Assembly (NCBI GenBank): GCA_014904985.1
Contig: MU128936.1
Coordinates: 184,163-248,162 of the forward strand
Source of the DNA: Hydnum rufescens UP504
Lineage: Eukaryota > Basidiomycota > Agaricomycetes > Cantharellales > Hydnaceae
Length of the DNA: 64,000 bases
Direction of reading: 5' to 3'
A model generated the notes under the pieces. It was not told the DNA's origin. It saw only the letters and a list, made by a program, of their open reading frames with translations, and did no database searches. The position numbers were made by a program, and so were the translations under genes. Of the stretch, positions 24,382 through 34,112 are shown in pieces. The number at the start of each line of letters is the position of its first letter. Within the stretch, counting starts at the first letter, position 1.

Positions 24382-25109
24382 TTATCTGGTAGGGTCGCCA
24401 ACTACTTCGGCACCAGGAAGAAGCCAGCGAATAGTAATGCTGATCCTAAGGCCACGATCAATCCAGCAGCCCCAGTATCCGTTCCTTCCACTTCTTCCAC
24501 AAAGTCCTGCTTCCTTGGAGGTATTCCATGTTTCCACGCATATCTAGCCTCTTTCTCGAGCACCAAAATCGAGCGAGATGGGAGCCATAGAGAGAGCGGC
24601 CCCACTGAAAGCAAAGCGTCCTCTTCCTCGCGGGAAAATTGCATAACAATCCCAGATATGAGGCTGACAATGATGATCCCGTCGCCGAAACGACCAAGAA
24701 GATCAATGTGAGGCGAGATGCCATCCCCCGGGCGATAAAGGTTGAATATGACTTGGCGTGCTGGGTATAACATGTCGGCAGGTATTTGAGGGAATAGCAA
24801 TTTATGTGTGGAGGGTGAGAGCTGAGATTGAAGGAGGCCCGACAGTGTGCTGATGAGCGAATTAATAAACGGCGGCAAGCCGTCAGTGCCTGCCCCGAAT
24901 AGCATAACCTGGTCGCTCCTGGCATGAAAGTATGGCAAAAGCTGTTCGACCAGAGTGCTAGCCAAGTTCTCAGGGATGCTGGCTGTTGTGAGGTGTAGAC
25001 CCTCTATAGCAGGGCAGGACCGCGATGCAGCAGGAGGATCCCAGAGTTCTTCATCGTCGTCGCTACCGCTCTCGCTCTCGCCAAACAGTTCCATGTTATT
25101 GTTGTCCAT
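24382..25109 (-). CDS. AlkB-like 2-oxoglutarate/Fe(II) dioxygenase
   Basis: This single-exon gene codes for an AlkB-family oxidative demethylase of nucleic acid or protein. After an acidic N-terminus (SESGSDDDEEL) come QVIFNLYRPGDGISPHIDLL with the iron ligands His-x-Asp, GDGIIIVSLISG, and RYAWKHGIP with the second His. The Arg motif binding 2-oxoglutarate, RGLRISITIRWLLPG, is present but one frame off, starting near 24440. So a single base is missing around 24455-24475. With it restored the gene is 242 residues and ends at 24382; read as is, it stops at 24402 without the Arg motif. The nearest relatives seem to be ALKBH-type fungal proteins; the substrate cannot be told. It starts 61 bp from SAP18 on the opposite strand. 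Confidence 0.85.
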
Positions 25110-25170
25110 CGTTGCGAGCCATGGATTGCCTGATCCGGCAAAGGCCGGATTCTGCCGGAAGACAACGGCT
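25110..25170. promoter_or_regulatory. 61-bp divergent spacer (AlkB-like / SAP18)
   Basis: Only 61 bp separate the two start codons, so both promoters and both 5' leaders must share or overlap this segment, or start inside the partner's coding sequence. No TATA box is obvious. Confidence 0.6.
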
Positions 25171-26301
25171 ATGGCTGAGGTTCTCTCTTCTCGCCCCGTC
25201 GTTGACCGTGAAAAGGTGGGTTGAAACCCCTGTTGAGCGCGTGTGGTTCAATTTTTTATTTCCGTGCTTTCTGTTCTTCGCAGACATGTCCATTCCTCTT
25301 GAGGACATTTATCAAAGTTGGAGGGTTTCATCGACTGAACCTCTTCGAAGAAAACGTTCTTCCTGTAGTGGACGAGCAGCAGTTATTCACTTGGTCAGGG
25401 CATGTGGTTTCATACTATTCACAGTCTTCCTGATGTCAATATTAGGAGGGACGCCACTTTGCGTGAACTTGTCACGTCGCTTCGAGCATTGCCTCCAAAT
25501 CCATACACAACAACTCTCCGACACCCAATTGCCCGCTTCTCCTTTCGTGTCATATTCGCAGACCCAACAGCCCAAGGCCGCATAGCCTCGCGAGATGTTG
25601 GGTCCGTAAACGCGCGCGACCTGACGCAGCTCACCCTCCTCGACAGCGACTTCGACATGGACGGCACCGCAGCAGCCGACGAAGAGAAGATCAAAGAACG
25701 AGAACGAAAACTAGCAGACGAGCGCACGCTGGAAGAACTGCGCATCATGCCCGGCGATTGGCTGGACGTTGCGGTCATCTTGCCCTCGAAACCAGCGAAT
25801 TTGCCGCCCTCCTCTTCTCTTTCGGGGCCTGGACAGACTAGCATTCGGGGCGCAGCGTTGAATGGAGAGCGTTCTGGTCGGGATAGCATGTGGGGCCACG
25901 GTGCTGGGGCGAGCGGGCCTACCTCCCGAGGACGATGGACAAAGGATTCAGATCCACTAAGTACGCAAAATTGGCGGGGCGGGGCCCCGCGTGGCGGGCC
26001 TGGGCGTGCTAGTACCGGTGATTCTGGTGCTAACTATGATCGCGATCGCGAACGTGGAGGAAGGGGTGGATTTGGAGGAGATAGAGGGCGTGGAGGAGGT
26101 GTGGTACTCAACCGTCGTGGCATCCCGCGCCGTCCGTCCCCGGATCGGACCCTCGGCGGAGCTAGCGAAAGGCCACGGCCTCCGAGAAGGAATCGATCTC
26201 GGTCCGCGTCTTTCTCGAGGTCCCGTTCCCCGCGCGCCCGTTCTCCGCGCTCGCGTTCTCCAATGCGCTCTCGTTCCCGCTCCCCACGCCAGCGGCATTA
26301 A
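25171..26301 (+). CDS. SAP18-like Sin3/ASAP complex subunit with RGG/RS tail
   Basis: SAP18 is a ubiquitin-fold protein of the Sin3-HDAC complex and of the ASAP/PSAP complex on the exon junction. Three exons (25171-25215, 25284-25393, 25446-26301) sum to 1011 nt, 336 residues. The fold is marked by VDREKTCPFLLRTFIKVGGF, FTWRDATLRELVTSLRALP and LRIMPGDWLDVAVI. The 52-nt second intron restores FTW-RDATL exactly as in animal SAP18. Animal SAP18 is ~150 residues; here ~150 further residues follow, rich in RGG (GGRGGFGGDRGRGGG) and ending in an SR repeat (SRSRSPRARSPRSRSPMRSR). Such a tail fits RNA or splicing-factor contact (inference). A class I HDAC is encoded 12 kb away. Confidence 0.92.
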
Positions 26302-26692
26302 TGCAGTTCGAAATTGGGCAAACCTTTTGTACCATTAATGTTGGGGTGAATTGCATATGGTTACACTTAAATAAATACTAAAAGTACAACATTGTCCATT
26401 TGCCTGGACCAAGGGGCGTGCAGAAGCAAGCAACTGGGGTGGGGTGAAGATCGGGGGGGAAAAAACTGGGGAGCTGGGGCGAGAAATGATTCGGGACTGA
26501 AACCAGTTCAGAAGTCCTCATAGATTTCTTTAATGAGACTGAAAGATAAGTGGGAAAACAAGACACACACACACACACACGATACTGCTAAAATATATTG
26601 ACCTTGGGACGCCGGGATGCGTGCTGTTAGCCACGCCGCAAAGGGGGGTAGGGCCAACGCGTAACCCAATACGCCTCAAGTTTTCAAAGGTG
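26302..26692. other. Convergent 3' intergenic region
   Basis: This lies between the SAP18 and NADAR gene stops. It carries a short AC microsatellite and A-rich stretches typical of 3' ends (aaataaatactaaaag near 26370). No gene is seen. Confidence 0.5.
26563..26580. repeat. (AC)9 microsatellite
   Basis: Nine uninterrupted AC units lie in the shared 3' region of two convergent genes. Confidence 0.95.
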
Positions 26693-29010
26693 TCATAATC
26701 TGCCCTCAGTCTTGAGTCTATCCCGAACATGCATCAGCAGCCTGCCGAGCTCGTTCCGCCCTTTCCCATTCGGACCAGCACCAAAATACGAATCTCGGGG
26801 AGAAGCCCATACTAGCTGCGCAGGATGCGTCGAAACGAGCTCGGCGCGGAGATCATCATGCTGGGTGAACTTCATATATAATACCTCTTCCATCTACCCA
26901 AAATAACAAAAGATTGGAATGGATTCGGTCAATATTTGGGGACTCGCCGTAAAATGACGGAAGAAAAGGCAGTACACACCCTCTCGGTTTCGATCTCGGG
27001 CCAGTCGTCACGCTGGTATTCGCTATTCCTCGCTGCTTCTCTAGATGCTTCCATAGAGTCGGGGATGGTTCGTAGGTGCTCTGCGATCTTTGCACCAATC
27101 CCCAAGGCCCAAACCCTATTTTCTCACCCAATGCACCACCGAGCACCCCCGGTCGTGGGGACAGGAATTTGAATGCCTGAAACAGATGCTCTGCCGTCGG
27201 GTACAACCTCTTGTTGTAATAAATTTTGTACGGAGACGTGTTCACGAAACCATAATACTTCTCCCCGGGCGAATTGAATGAAATGACCATAGCTGGCCGG
27301 GAAGCCCGGGGCCTCCTCTTCGATGACGATAATGATGACGGTGGGCTCTGTATCGTAGGCGAAGAGGGGAAAGCGGCAGAAGTGGGGGTGGGGATCGTCC
27401 CAGTGGAAGTGGTATACTCAGACCGCGTAAGGGATGGTGGACGAGTACTGTCGTCCCCGGGCTGCCTTCTCCCCGACCTGCTGGTTTGTAAAGCAGAAGG
27501 ACCAGTGGGTGAGGGAAAGGGCGGCATGGCTGTTATCAAGGGGTTTAAAGGAATGGGAATGATTGGCGGTGGTTGCTTACGCAACCTCAACTTGGAAGCC
27601 AATTTGGAGGTGGCGGTTTGTAGTGCGCCCTGTGGCTTCGGATACAGTGGTGGTGGCACCGGTGGGGGCGGTGGTAAGAAATGTAAAGGTGGGGCATTCG
27701 GCGCCACAGGATACGGGAAAGTACGAGCACGGACAACAGGACGAGGATCCTTGGAGTACAAATCCGAGGGCTGGGGAGCGACGGCGTAAGTCGGACCAGA
27801 GCCAGAGCGTGAAGGGCGGGTTCGACTTGTCTTGGGTTTTCTGTCGCTCTCGCTATGAGTCAAGAGCGCGAGATCCGGAGGACCCTCCCTGACCACGGGT
27901 GCAGCCTCTATTGATGTTGGCAACGATGACCTAGTGCTAGGCCGTGGTTGCGAGTGCCGTAGATCGACAACGGTCGGTATATCCGCTTTTTTCTCGGCGT
28001 CTACAATCTCACGGTCTTGCGATATTGATAGATCCGTCATTGCAGATGATATCGATGGCATGACTTCGGCCGAATGGGAAGCCATCGTTTGGTGATTAGT
28101 AATTGGCGAGAGCGGCAGAGCTACCTTGGAGGGAGATAACACGGTATCGGCCACAGGGTTCTCAGGGTCGGTAGGCGGAGCCTGCTCAGGAAAGCTAGAC
28201 ACCACAGCTGTCTTCCCTTGTTCGTCCCGGGGCGGGGCATGATCTTGGGCTGGAGGTGGCGCATCTGTGCCCGATGCACCGGATGGGGGTTCCTCTGGTG
28301 GAGTTATAGTAACGACAGGTGGAGGAGGAGTAGAAGCAGAAGTCGTACGTATGTCCTCCGGTGGAGTTAGTGTAACGATAGGCGGGGTGATCCACCTTTA
28401 TGTGGGCTTCAATCGCAGAAGATGTATGTGTGTGTCCTGGTGCTTCACCTATCGGTGCCGGAACATCGGAGGATTGCGGGGCAGCAGGTTGTGGAGCACT
28501 CATGTACTGAATAATAGTACGCGAGCGGCATAGAAGGAGGAGTATAAGGCTGTGGATGCTGTAGGGTAACAGGGTACTGGGAGACGACTAGATCTTTCTG
28601 GGGACTAGCAGGGTTCGTCACTGGCGATTGCGAGAAGCTCGAAGAGGGCCAGATGCCAGAGGGTATCGTGCTTATTTTGGGAGGCTTCGTTGCCGGTCTA
28701 TCAGTGGAGCCCGGGTCGGTAATCGTGGTCGCAGGTTGGGGTATCATCTTTTCCGGTATCGCAGGATAATAGCCATATGGAGCAGGTGCGTATGGATAGA
28801 TTGCTGGGACAGGATAGTATGGGTACTGTGGGGCAGTGACTAGAGCTGGCTGACCGTTGGGTACGATGTATGGGTTTGCGTTCGCATACCCTAAAGCAAG
28901 CAGGATGTGTCAGTCAGCTGCATGATTTTGGTTGTATGGCCCCCGGCATTTATGCACGTACGAGGATCGTAGTAGACAGCGGGAGACGAGGCTTGGGTGT
29001 AAGCAGTCAT
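26693..29010 (-). CDS. NADAR-domain protein with long disordered N-terminus
   Basis: The C-terminal ~150 residues form a NADAR (YbiA-like) domain, a family of N-glycosidases acting on ADP-ribose- or riboflavin-pathway metabolites. Visible are KYYGFVNTSPYKIYYNKRLY, PTAEHLFQAFKFLSPRPG, an in-frame join after a 64-nt intron to IAEHLRTIPDSMEASREAAR, then after a second intron MEEVLYMKFTQHDDLRAEL, WASPRDSYFGAGPNGKGRNE and LGRLLMHVRDRL. The ~550 residues before it are Pro/Ser/Thr-rich and low-complexity (PPPPPVPPPLYPKPQ). The start chosen is MTAYTQASSPAVYYDPR at 29010, followed by a 5' intron and a Tyr/Pro-rich stretch. Between 28,380 and 28,500 the frame changes, by intron or by one indel, which I could not settle. 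Substrate unknown. Confidence 0.8.
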
Positions 29011-29487
29011 GGATAGGCTATCCAGGGAGACAACGAGAAGTGGCGACTGAACACTTTAGCACTGTCTGAACTCAAGGGAAAGCAGAGGTGCGCATGTAGG
29101 GATGGGTGAGATCTGGAGACTTGGGTGGCATTTTCCTTTCTACATATAAGAAAACACGAGGTTTCCTGTACGCCGGAGAAAGTGCCGGCCACGTGTACAG
29201 ATCGAAGGGTGATTCCAGCGCGCGGACCCCTCCGCGCGCCCTCTGAGCGACGTTGAGAGTGATCCGGATATGTTCCTCTCGTCGTGAACGGTGTTGTGGC
29301 CGTCTTGGTGCGCCGGAAGGAAAACACGTGGAAGCAACCGAAAGCTGAGCACAGCAACCTGTTCATTAGTTGCCTAATTCCGGGGAACTATGTCAGGATC
29401 TCAATCTTATGGATGCACAATGGGAAAAAAAAATGGCAAATGGATTGCGTTCGCATAGTATAGAAAGTAGAGAACCTGCAGCGAGCG
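29011..29487. other. Intergenic region with GC-rich hairpin
   Basis: This holds the NADAR gene promoter and the NEDD8 3' end. The perfect 9-bp inverted repeat gcgcgcgga / tccgcgcgc with a 4-nt loop lies at 29218-29239. No gene is supported. Confidence 0.55.
29218..29239. repeat. Perfect 9-bp inverted repeat
   Basis: Arms gcgcgcgga and tccgcgcgc surround cccc. It could be a hairpin or a dyad binding site about 210 bp upstream of the NADAR start. Confidence 0.7.
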
Positions 29488-29992
29488 CTAGCACCCTCCG
29501 CGAAGAGCCAAGACCAAATGGAGAACGGATCCTGCAGTAACCCCACACTCCCTGGCCGTCTTGTCATCGGGCCTAGTGGAAATGGGGACGGGTGAGAATG
29601 GACAGACCGCAGTAACAATAATAAAAGTTACACACATTTGCCGGCCACCAAAGATGAGCCGCTGTTGCTGCGGTGGAACACCCGACTGTTCCTCTACTTT
29701 CTCCTTGAGCCGTGAAATCTGAAGACCAAGGATATATGAAGCACGGTTGATGGCACACGGAATACAACCATGGTCGCCGTGCGACTCGTACCTTGTCATC
29801 TATGTCAATATCCAGCTCGATCTATGCCAGAAGCATCGGGTTCAGGGTGGGCCCAGGGTAATCAGCGAAGGTTGCTAGATCACGCACCTCCTTTCCTGTC
29901 AGTGTCTATTTTGAACGGTAGATGGTATCAGAAACAATAGTGATCAGGTTGATCATGTATCAAGCAGCACCCACCTTCACTTTGATCAGCAT
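29488..29992 (-). CDS. NEDD8/Rub1 ubiquitin-like modifier
   Basis: This protein is conjugated to cullins and activates SCF-type ubiquitin ligases. Five exons (29992-29975, 29905-29888, 29821-29792, 29718-29636, 29572-29488) add to 234 nt and encode 77 residues. The protein starts MLIKVKTLTGKEIELDI and contains [34 protein letters not shown] and the end [10 protein letters not shown] plus a single Cys to be trimmed. Ala at the position where ubiquitin has Arg72 (LALRGG versus LRLRGG) identifies NEDD8 and not ubiquitin. The first three coding exons are only 18, 18 and 30 nt, and all introns fall where the protein is continuous in the family. Confidence 0.95.
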
Positions 29993-30376
29993 CTTGCCTG
30001 CTAGCAACTGAAATGTGGCTCGGTAGCTGCCTTTAGCGTGACGGTGACCTTTGCACGCGAGGTGTAATTTCTCCCCAACGGTCACGTCACGGCATTTCTC
30101 TGTCACCTTGTCGACTTTATGGAGACAAGCCAATCATAAAACAGTCTCGAGAATTGCCACGGAACACGTAAGAACCAAGTCTAAACCCCTTTTGGTGGGG
30201 TTTTTACACGCGGGTTTCAATCTAAGTACAGCGACACAGCTCTGACTTTGGGAGGGGGTGAGAGAGAATTTATGGCGGGGCGGGGAAACGGTTTATATAT
30301 TTTTGGGTGTACGCCAACCAGGCCCCTAAATCAGAATGCAGTCAAAAAGGCACCCCCCTCCTTGGAGGTATATGTA
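29993..30376. other. Intergenic region upstream of NEDD8
   Basis: This ~380 bp holds the NEDD8 promoter side and the 3' end of the LARP7-like gene. A ttatatattttt A/T box lies near 30292. Open frames here encode nothing recognisable. Confidence 0.5.
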
Positions 30377-32177
30377 CTATCGTTTCCGGCGTCGCTTTTT
30401 GTCATGACCGGGATTCACACCTTTCTCTTCCCCAGCCATTTGATATATCTTCAAAAGCGCAGTTGCCCGTACTTTATCAGGCACCTTCGCCCAATAAAGC
30501 TCTTCCTTACGTCCTTGAATAATTTCGACCTGGATAGACTTGGATCCACTATCGGCGTCCGATATCGTCACACCTGCGCCGTCGAGTCCAGTGGCCTGGT
30601 ACACACGATGTGTCGCGAAATAATCTCGCAACTGAGTCGTTAGCGCCGGCTGCGACAGGCGAACATGGCACTGATAGCATAAATAGCCGGGTTCGTGCAT
30701 CGCTTGCTCAGAAGAGCGCGTATGGCGCAAAGATAGAACGACGCACCGAATCAATCCCTTTGAGGTAATCGACATAATCAACCTCTTGTCCGGTGCCTGC
30801 TTCGCCGTCCTGACGGAACGCTGCTGAGAGCAGCTCTTTAAGCGTCGTCTTGTTTGTCTCTGGATGTACGTTCTTGATGAAGGCGAGACATCCATGAGGA
30901 TAGGAGGGGAGGTCCTGGAACACGTCGGCGTGAGGCTGGGAATGAGGATGTGCCTCAAGGAGAACTGCAGGGGCTCGCTGATCAGACCTCCTTGACTCAA
31001 TAGCGTGTTCGGGGTCTATGGCTGCTGCAGTAGAGCCAGATGGTTTTGATGGGGATGGTATATCAACGAGACATTGTCGGTACTCCAGATACTCCTGTTT
31101 TAATACCAGCCACCGTTTTCTGGTACCGTTTCATGTTAGTCATGGCGCGGAAACCAATTCACTAAGGCACACTCACTGCTTCAGAGCACGAAAACCGTAC
31201 CGACGCGCATCTGCAAGATCTCCGCTTTGAGAGACTCCATCCATCAGGGCCGTTGGTTTGGAAACCTCCAAATCCCACGGCCAATCATTGGTGAGCTTTT
31301 CGACAATATCGAGATCCCTCACAACAATAAATGCGAAACCGTGGCATCGCCCTTGATCATCTTGGCCAGGATTGGGGTCGAATGAAACGTTCTGCACTAT
31401 CGAACCTCGCGGGAGATCCTGCTCCACTAGAAGGGATGATATGAACTGTGATATTCGACATACTGTCTTTATGCCCACTGGTAGGTTTTCCTAAAGAGGG
31501 GATCAGCACGAACAATGAGGATGGGGAGGGATGCGCATACAATATATACGGTCCTTTCGGTCCAATCTTCCTCTGAGAGGGTTCCGATTCAGTCAAAGTT
31601 TCCTTCCAGTCCTTCCGTCGAATCTCATAACCGCCGTCGTCATCCGTTGAGGAGTGACTCGTGACATGTGGATTCCACATATTCGGGTCTGGCACGACTA
31701 CGAGCATACGGACCTCGAGGAGTGAATCATTGCGCTGCGGATAGCCCTGACGAGCGAGGCCTGTGAAGGTCTTGCAGACCCAGCGAGCGAAAAATAAGGT
31801 GTAGAGATTAGGGCGCGACTGAGAGGTATGACTATATCGTTAGTCAATGCTTGCTGCAGGGGACCATGGAGACCGAAAAAGACATACAGCCCTCGTCGCC
31901 TTGTTCTATCACAGGTCGTAGATCAGGGTCTATCCATAATGCGTAACTGGAGAGAGATAGATGCAAGAGGACCAGAATGTCGGCGTCGGAGAGTGCACCA
32001 TGTTTCTTTGATTTGGCCTCTGAGGGTTTAATTGACGTTTCTGCAGGGACAGCAGTTGCGGTTGCTGGGGCCACAGAACCGGACGAGGCCCTCGCCGTCG
32101 CCGCTTTAGAACGGTCTAATCCCGGTGGCTTTGTCTTCCTTGCCAGTGAGCGGGGTACAAAAGGAGTGTCCGCCATG
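30377..32177 (-). CDS. LARP7/Pof8-type La-related protein
   Basis: La-related group 7 proteins bind 3' ends of telomerase RNA (p65, Pof8) or 7SK/U6. Three modules are visible in order. The La motif is SDADILVLLHLSLSSYALW ... LRPVIEQGDEGFIPLS (~32010-31800). An RRM follows, TERTVYIENLPV ... GRCHGFAFIVVRDL (~31560-31300). The C-terminal xRRM-like domain is GCLAFIKNVHPETNKTT ... EVDYVDYLKGIDS, with the EELYWAKV helix after it and a basic end (KKRRRKR). At least four introns join these. Two single-base breaks are needed, near 31765 (RSA to NDSLLEV) and in a CCC run near 31583. The start MADTPF at 32177 is preferred; an in-frame ATG at 32218 is possible. Telomerase versus other RNA targets cannot be decided from the sequence. 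Confidence 0.82.
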
Positions 32178-32238
32178 GCTAAGGAGTGACCGTGGCTGTG
32201 ACCAGGGATCGTGACCAAGTACGGCGACGTGACAGACC
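32178..32238. promoter_or_regulatory. 61-bp divergent spacer (LARP7-like / CDK8)
   Basis: Start codons of the two genes lie 61 bp apart on opposite strands. If the upstream ATG at 32218 is used for the La protein, the gap shrinks to about 20 bp. Confidence 0.55.
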
Positions 32239-33892
32239 ATGAGCTCGGACCCCATGAAGGCGTATCGGGCTCGAAGGGACAAGGCCCGTCTTCCAGTACT
32301 CGAGAAGTATGGCATACTAGGTTTTATTTCCTCGGGTACCTATGGGCGCGTTTACAAGCTCAGTCAAAGGACTCTGACGGCGCCATCTACGCAATAAAGA
32401 AATTCAAGCCAGATAAGGAGGGCGAGGTTGTTACTTATACTGGGATCAGCCAGAGTGCTTGTCGTGAGATCGCAGTGCGTGACATACACCCCAGCCTGCG
32501 GGCAGGAACTCACCTCAGTAAAGCTTAATCGCGAAATCGACAATGTTAATGTCATAAAGCTCCGCGAAGTTATGCTGGAGGACAAATCCATATACATGGT
32601 CTTCGAGTACGCTGAGCACGACTTTCTGGTTAGTCCATTCCTCTGAACTCGCAAGTGTCAACACACTCGCTGAAATTACGATATCTCCTTAGCAAATCAT
32701 CCACCACCATTCCTCTGTCCTCCGTAATCCAATTCCAGTCCCAGTGATAAAATCACTTCTCTTCCAGCTCCTCAATGGTGTTCTGTACCTTCACAACTCC
32801 CATATCATGCATCGCGATCTCAAACCCGCAAACATTCTTGTCACCTCATCCGGAGTCGTCAAGATCGGTGACCTAGGCCTCGCACGTCTCTCCCATAACC
32901 CCCTCCAACCCCTCTACATTGGCGACAAGGTTGTCGTTACCATTTGGTATCGCGCTCCCGAACTTCTTATGGGTTCCAAGCATTACACCAAGGCCGTCGA
33001 CTGCTGGGCCATTGGCTGCATCTTCGCTGAGCTCCTCAGTCTCCGCCCAATATTTAAGGGTGAAGAGGCCAAGCTCGATTCCAAGAAAAATGTGCCCTTC
33101 CAGAAAGACCAAGTGATCAAGATCTTCGAAGTGCTTGGTACGCCTGATCGTGAGTGAGGCGTTGCATCACTTTCTATATACCTCTAAAGGTGAAGGTGAT
33201 TCTAAGGCCTTTTTAAAAACAGTGGAGCAGTGGCCTGGGCTAATACACATGCCAGAATACCCAAATATGCTCCGTTTGGAAAAGTATATCCATTTTTCCC
33301 ATTCTGCCTGGGGCCTTACTCACAATATGAATTCGAACACAATAACAGATATAGATTCAACCTACAGGCTTGGGTCAATCAACGTCTCCAAGCTCCCCTG
33401 GGCTACGAGCTCATCGGTCGCCTCTTCGACTACGACCCTACGAGGCGGATCACAGCGAAAGAAGCCCTTACGCACAAATGGTTCGCTACGGAGCCCCGCC
33501 CCACAAAGAAGTGAGCACACTCCACCCTCCCCCTCTGCCTCGAAAATTGCCGGCTGTCTGCATGCATATCTATCTATTGCAAACCAAAGTAACCAATTCC
33601 CACATATTGTTCCTTATATTCTAGTGCGTTTCTATCTCTCCCCTCTCAACAACCATATCCCCTGCGCAGAGTAACGAACGACGAGGCACCGACGATGGTT
33701 GCACACCTGACACAAACTACTACCTCGCGGCCTCCTACAGGCGGAGGGGCCGGATCGACCTTCCATCGCTTACCCCAACAATCCCAGGCTAATACCAATA
33801 ATAACAACAATGGTCATGCCGGCAATGGTGCTGTTGCTGGGGCAAACGGCGGCGGCGGCGGGCCGGCGAGGAAGAAGCCTCGATTGCAATAG
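32239..33892 (+). CDS. Cyclin-dependent kinase 8 (Mediator kinase, Srb10/Ssn3)
   Basis: This is the kinase of the Mediator CDK module. Exons: 32239-32474, 32524-32628, 32693-33149, 33223-33283, 33355-33510, 33670-33892. Motifs: [17 protein letters not shown] (Gly loop), [15 protein letters not shown] (catalytic Lys), [11 protein letters not shown] (the SxSACRE helix typical of CDK8), [28 protein letters not shown] (DLG as in yeast Srb10), [20 protein letters not shown] and [16 protein letters not shown]. The C-terminal tail is rich in Gly/Asn and ends in PARKKPRLQ, a likely nuclear signal. One base appears missing near 32357 (AAG-CTC should be AAGG-CTC); the exons sum to 1238 nt, one short of 413 codons. 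Confidence 0.93.
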
Positions 33893-34112
33893 GACCCCGC
33901 GGTCCAAACGCGAACAAGGCTTTTTTTGGCGTTGTTACTTGTATGTAGGGTATATTGTGGCGTATGATGTTGTACATTTTGAGTATGTAATGCAGTATAA
34001 TTAACTAGATAGAGTAAGAGCCCGATAAAGCGAAGCCGGATGTTGCTATTGGGAGGAAAGCTGCTTTTCGTAACATGGAAGACCAACGAAGAGCGAAAAT
34101 GCACATCATTCA

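Noticed and set aside
25025..25585. 186-codon plus-strand frame across the AlkB/SAP18 junction
   Set aside because: It overlaps both real genes and ignores the SAP18 introns that restore the conserved FTWRDATL sequence.
27274..27789. Plus-strand Gly/Val-rich open frame of 171 codons
   Set aside because: It is antisense to the Pro-rich N-terminus of the NADAR protein (Gly codons mirror Pro codons) and has no family signal.
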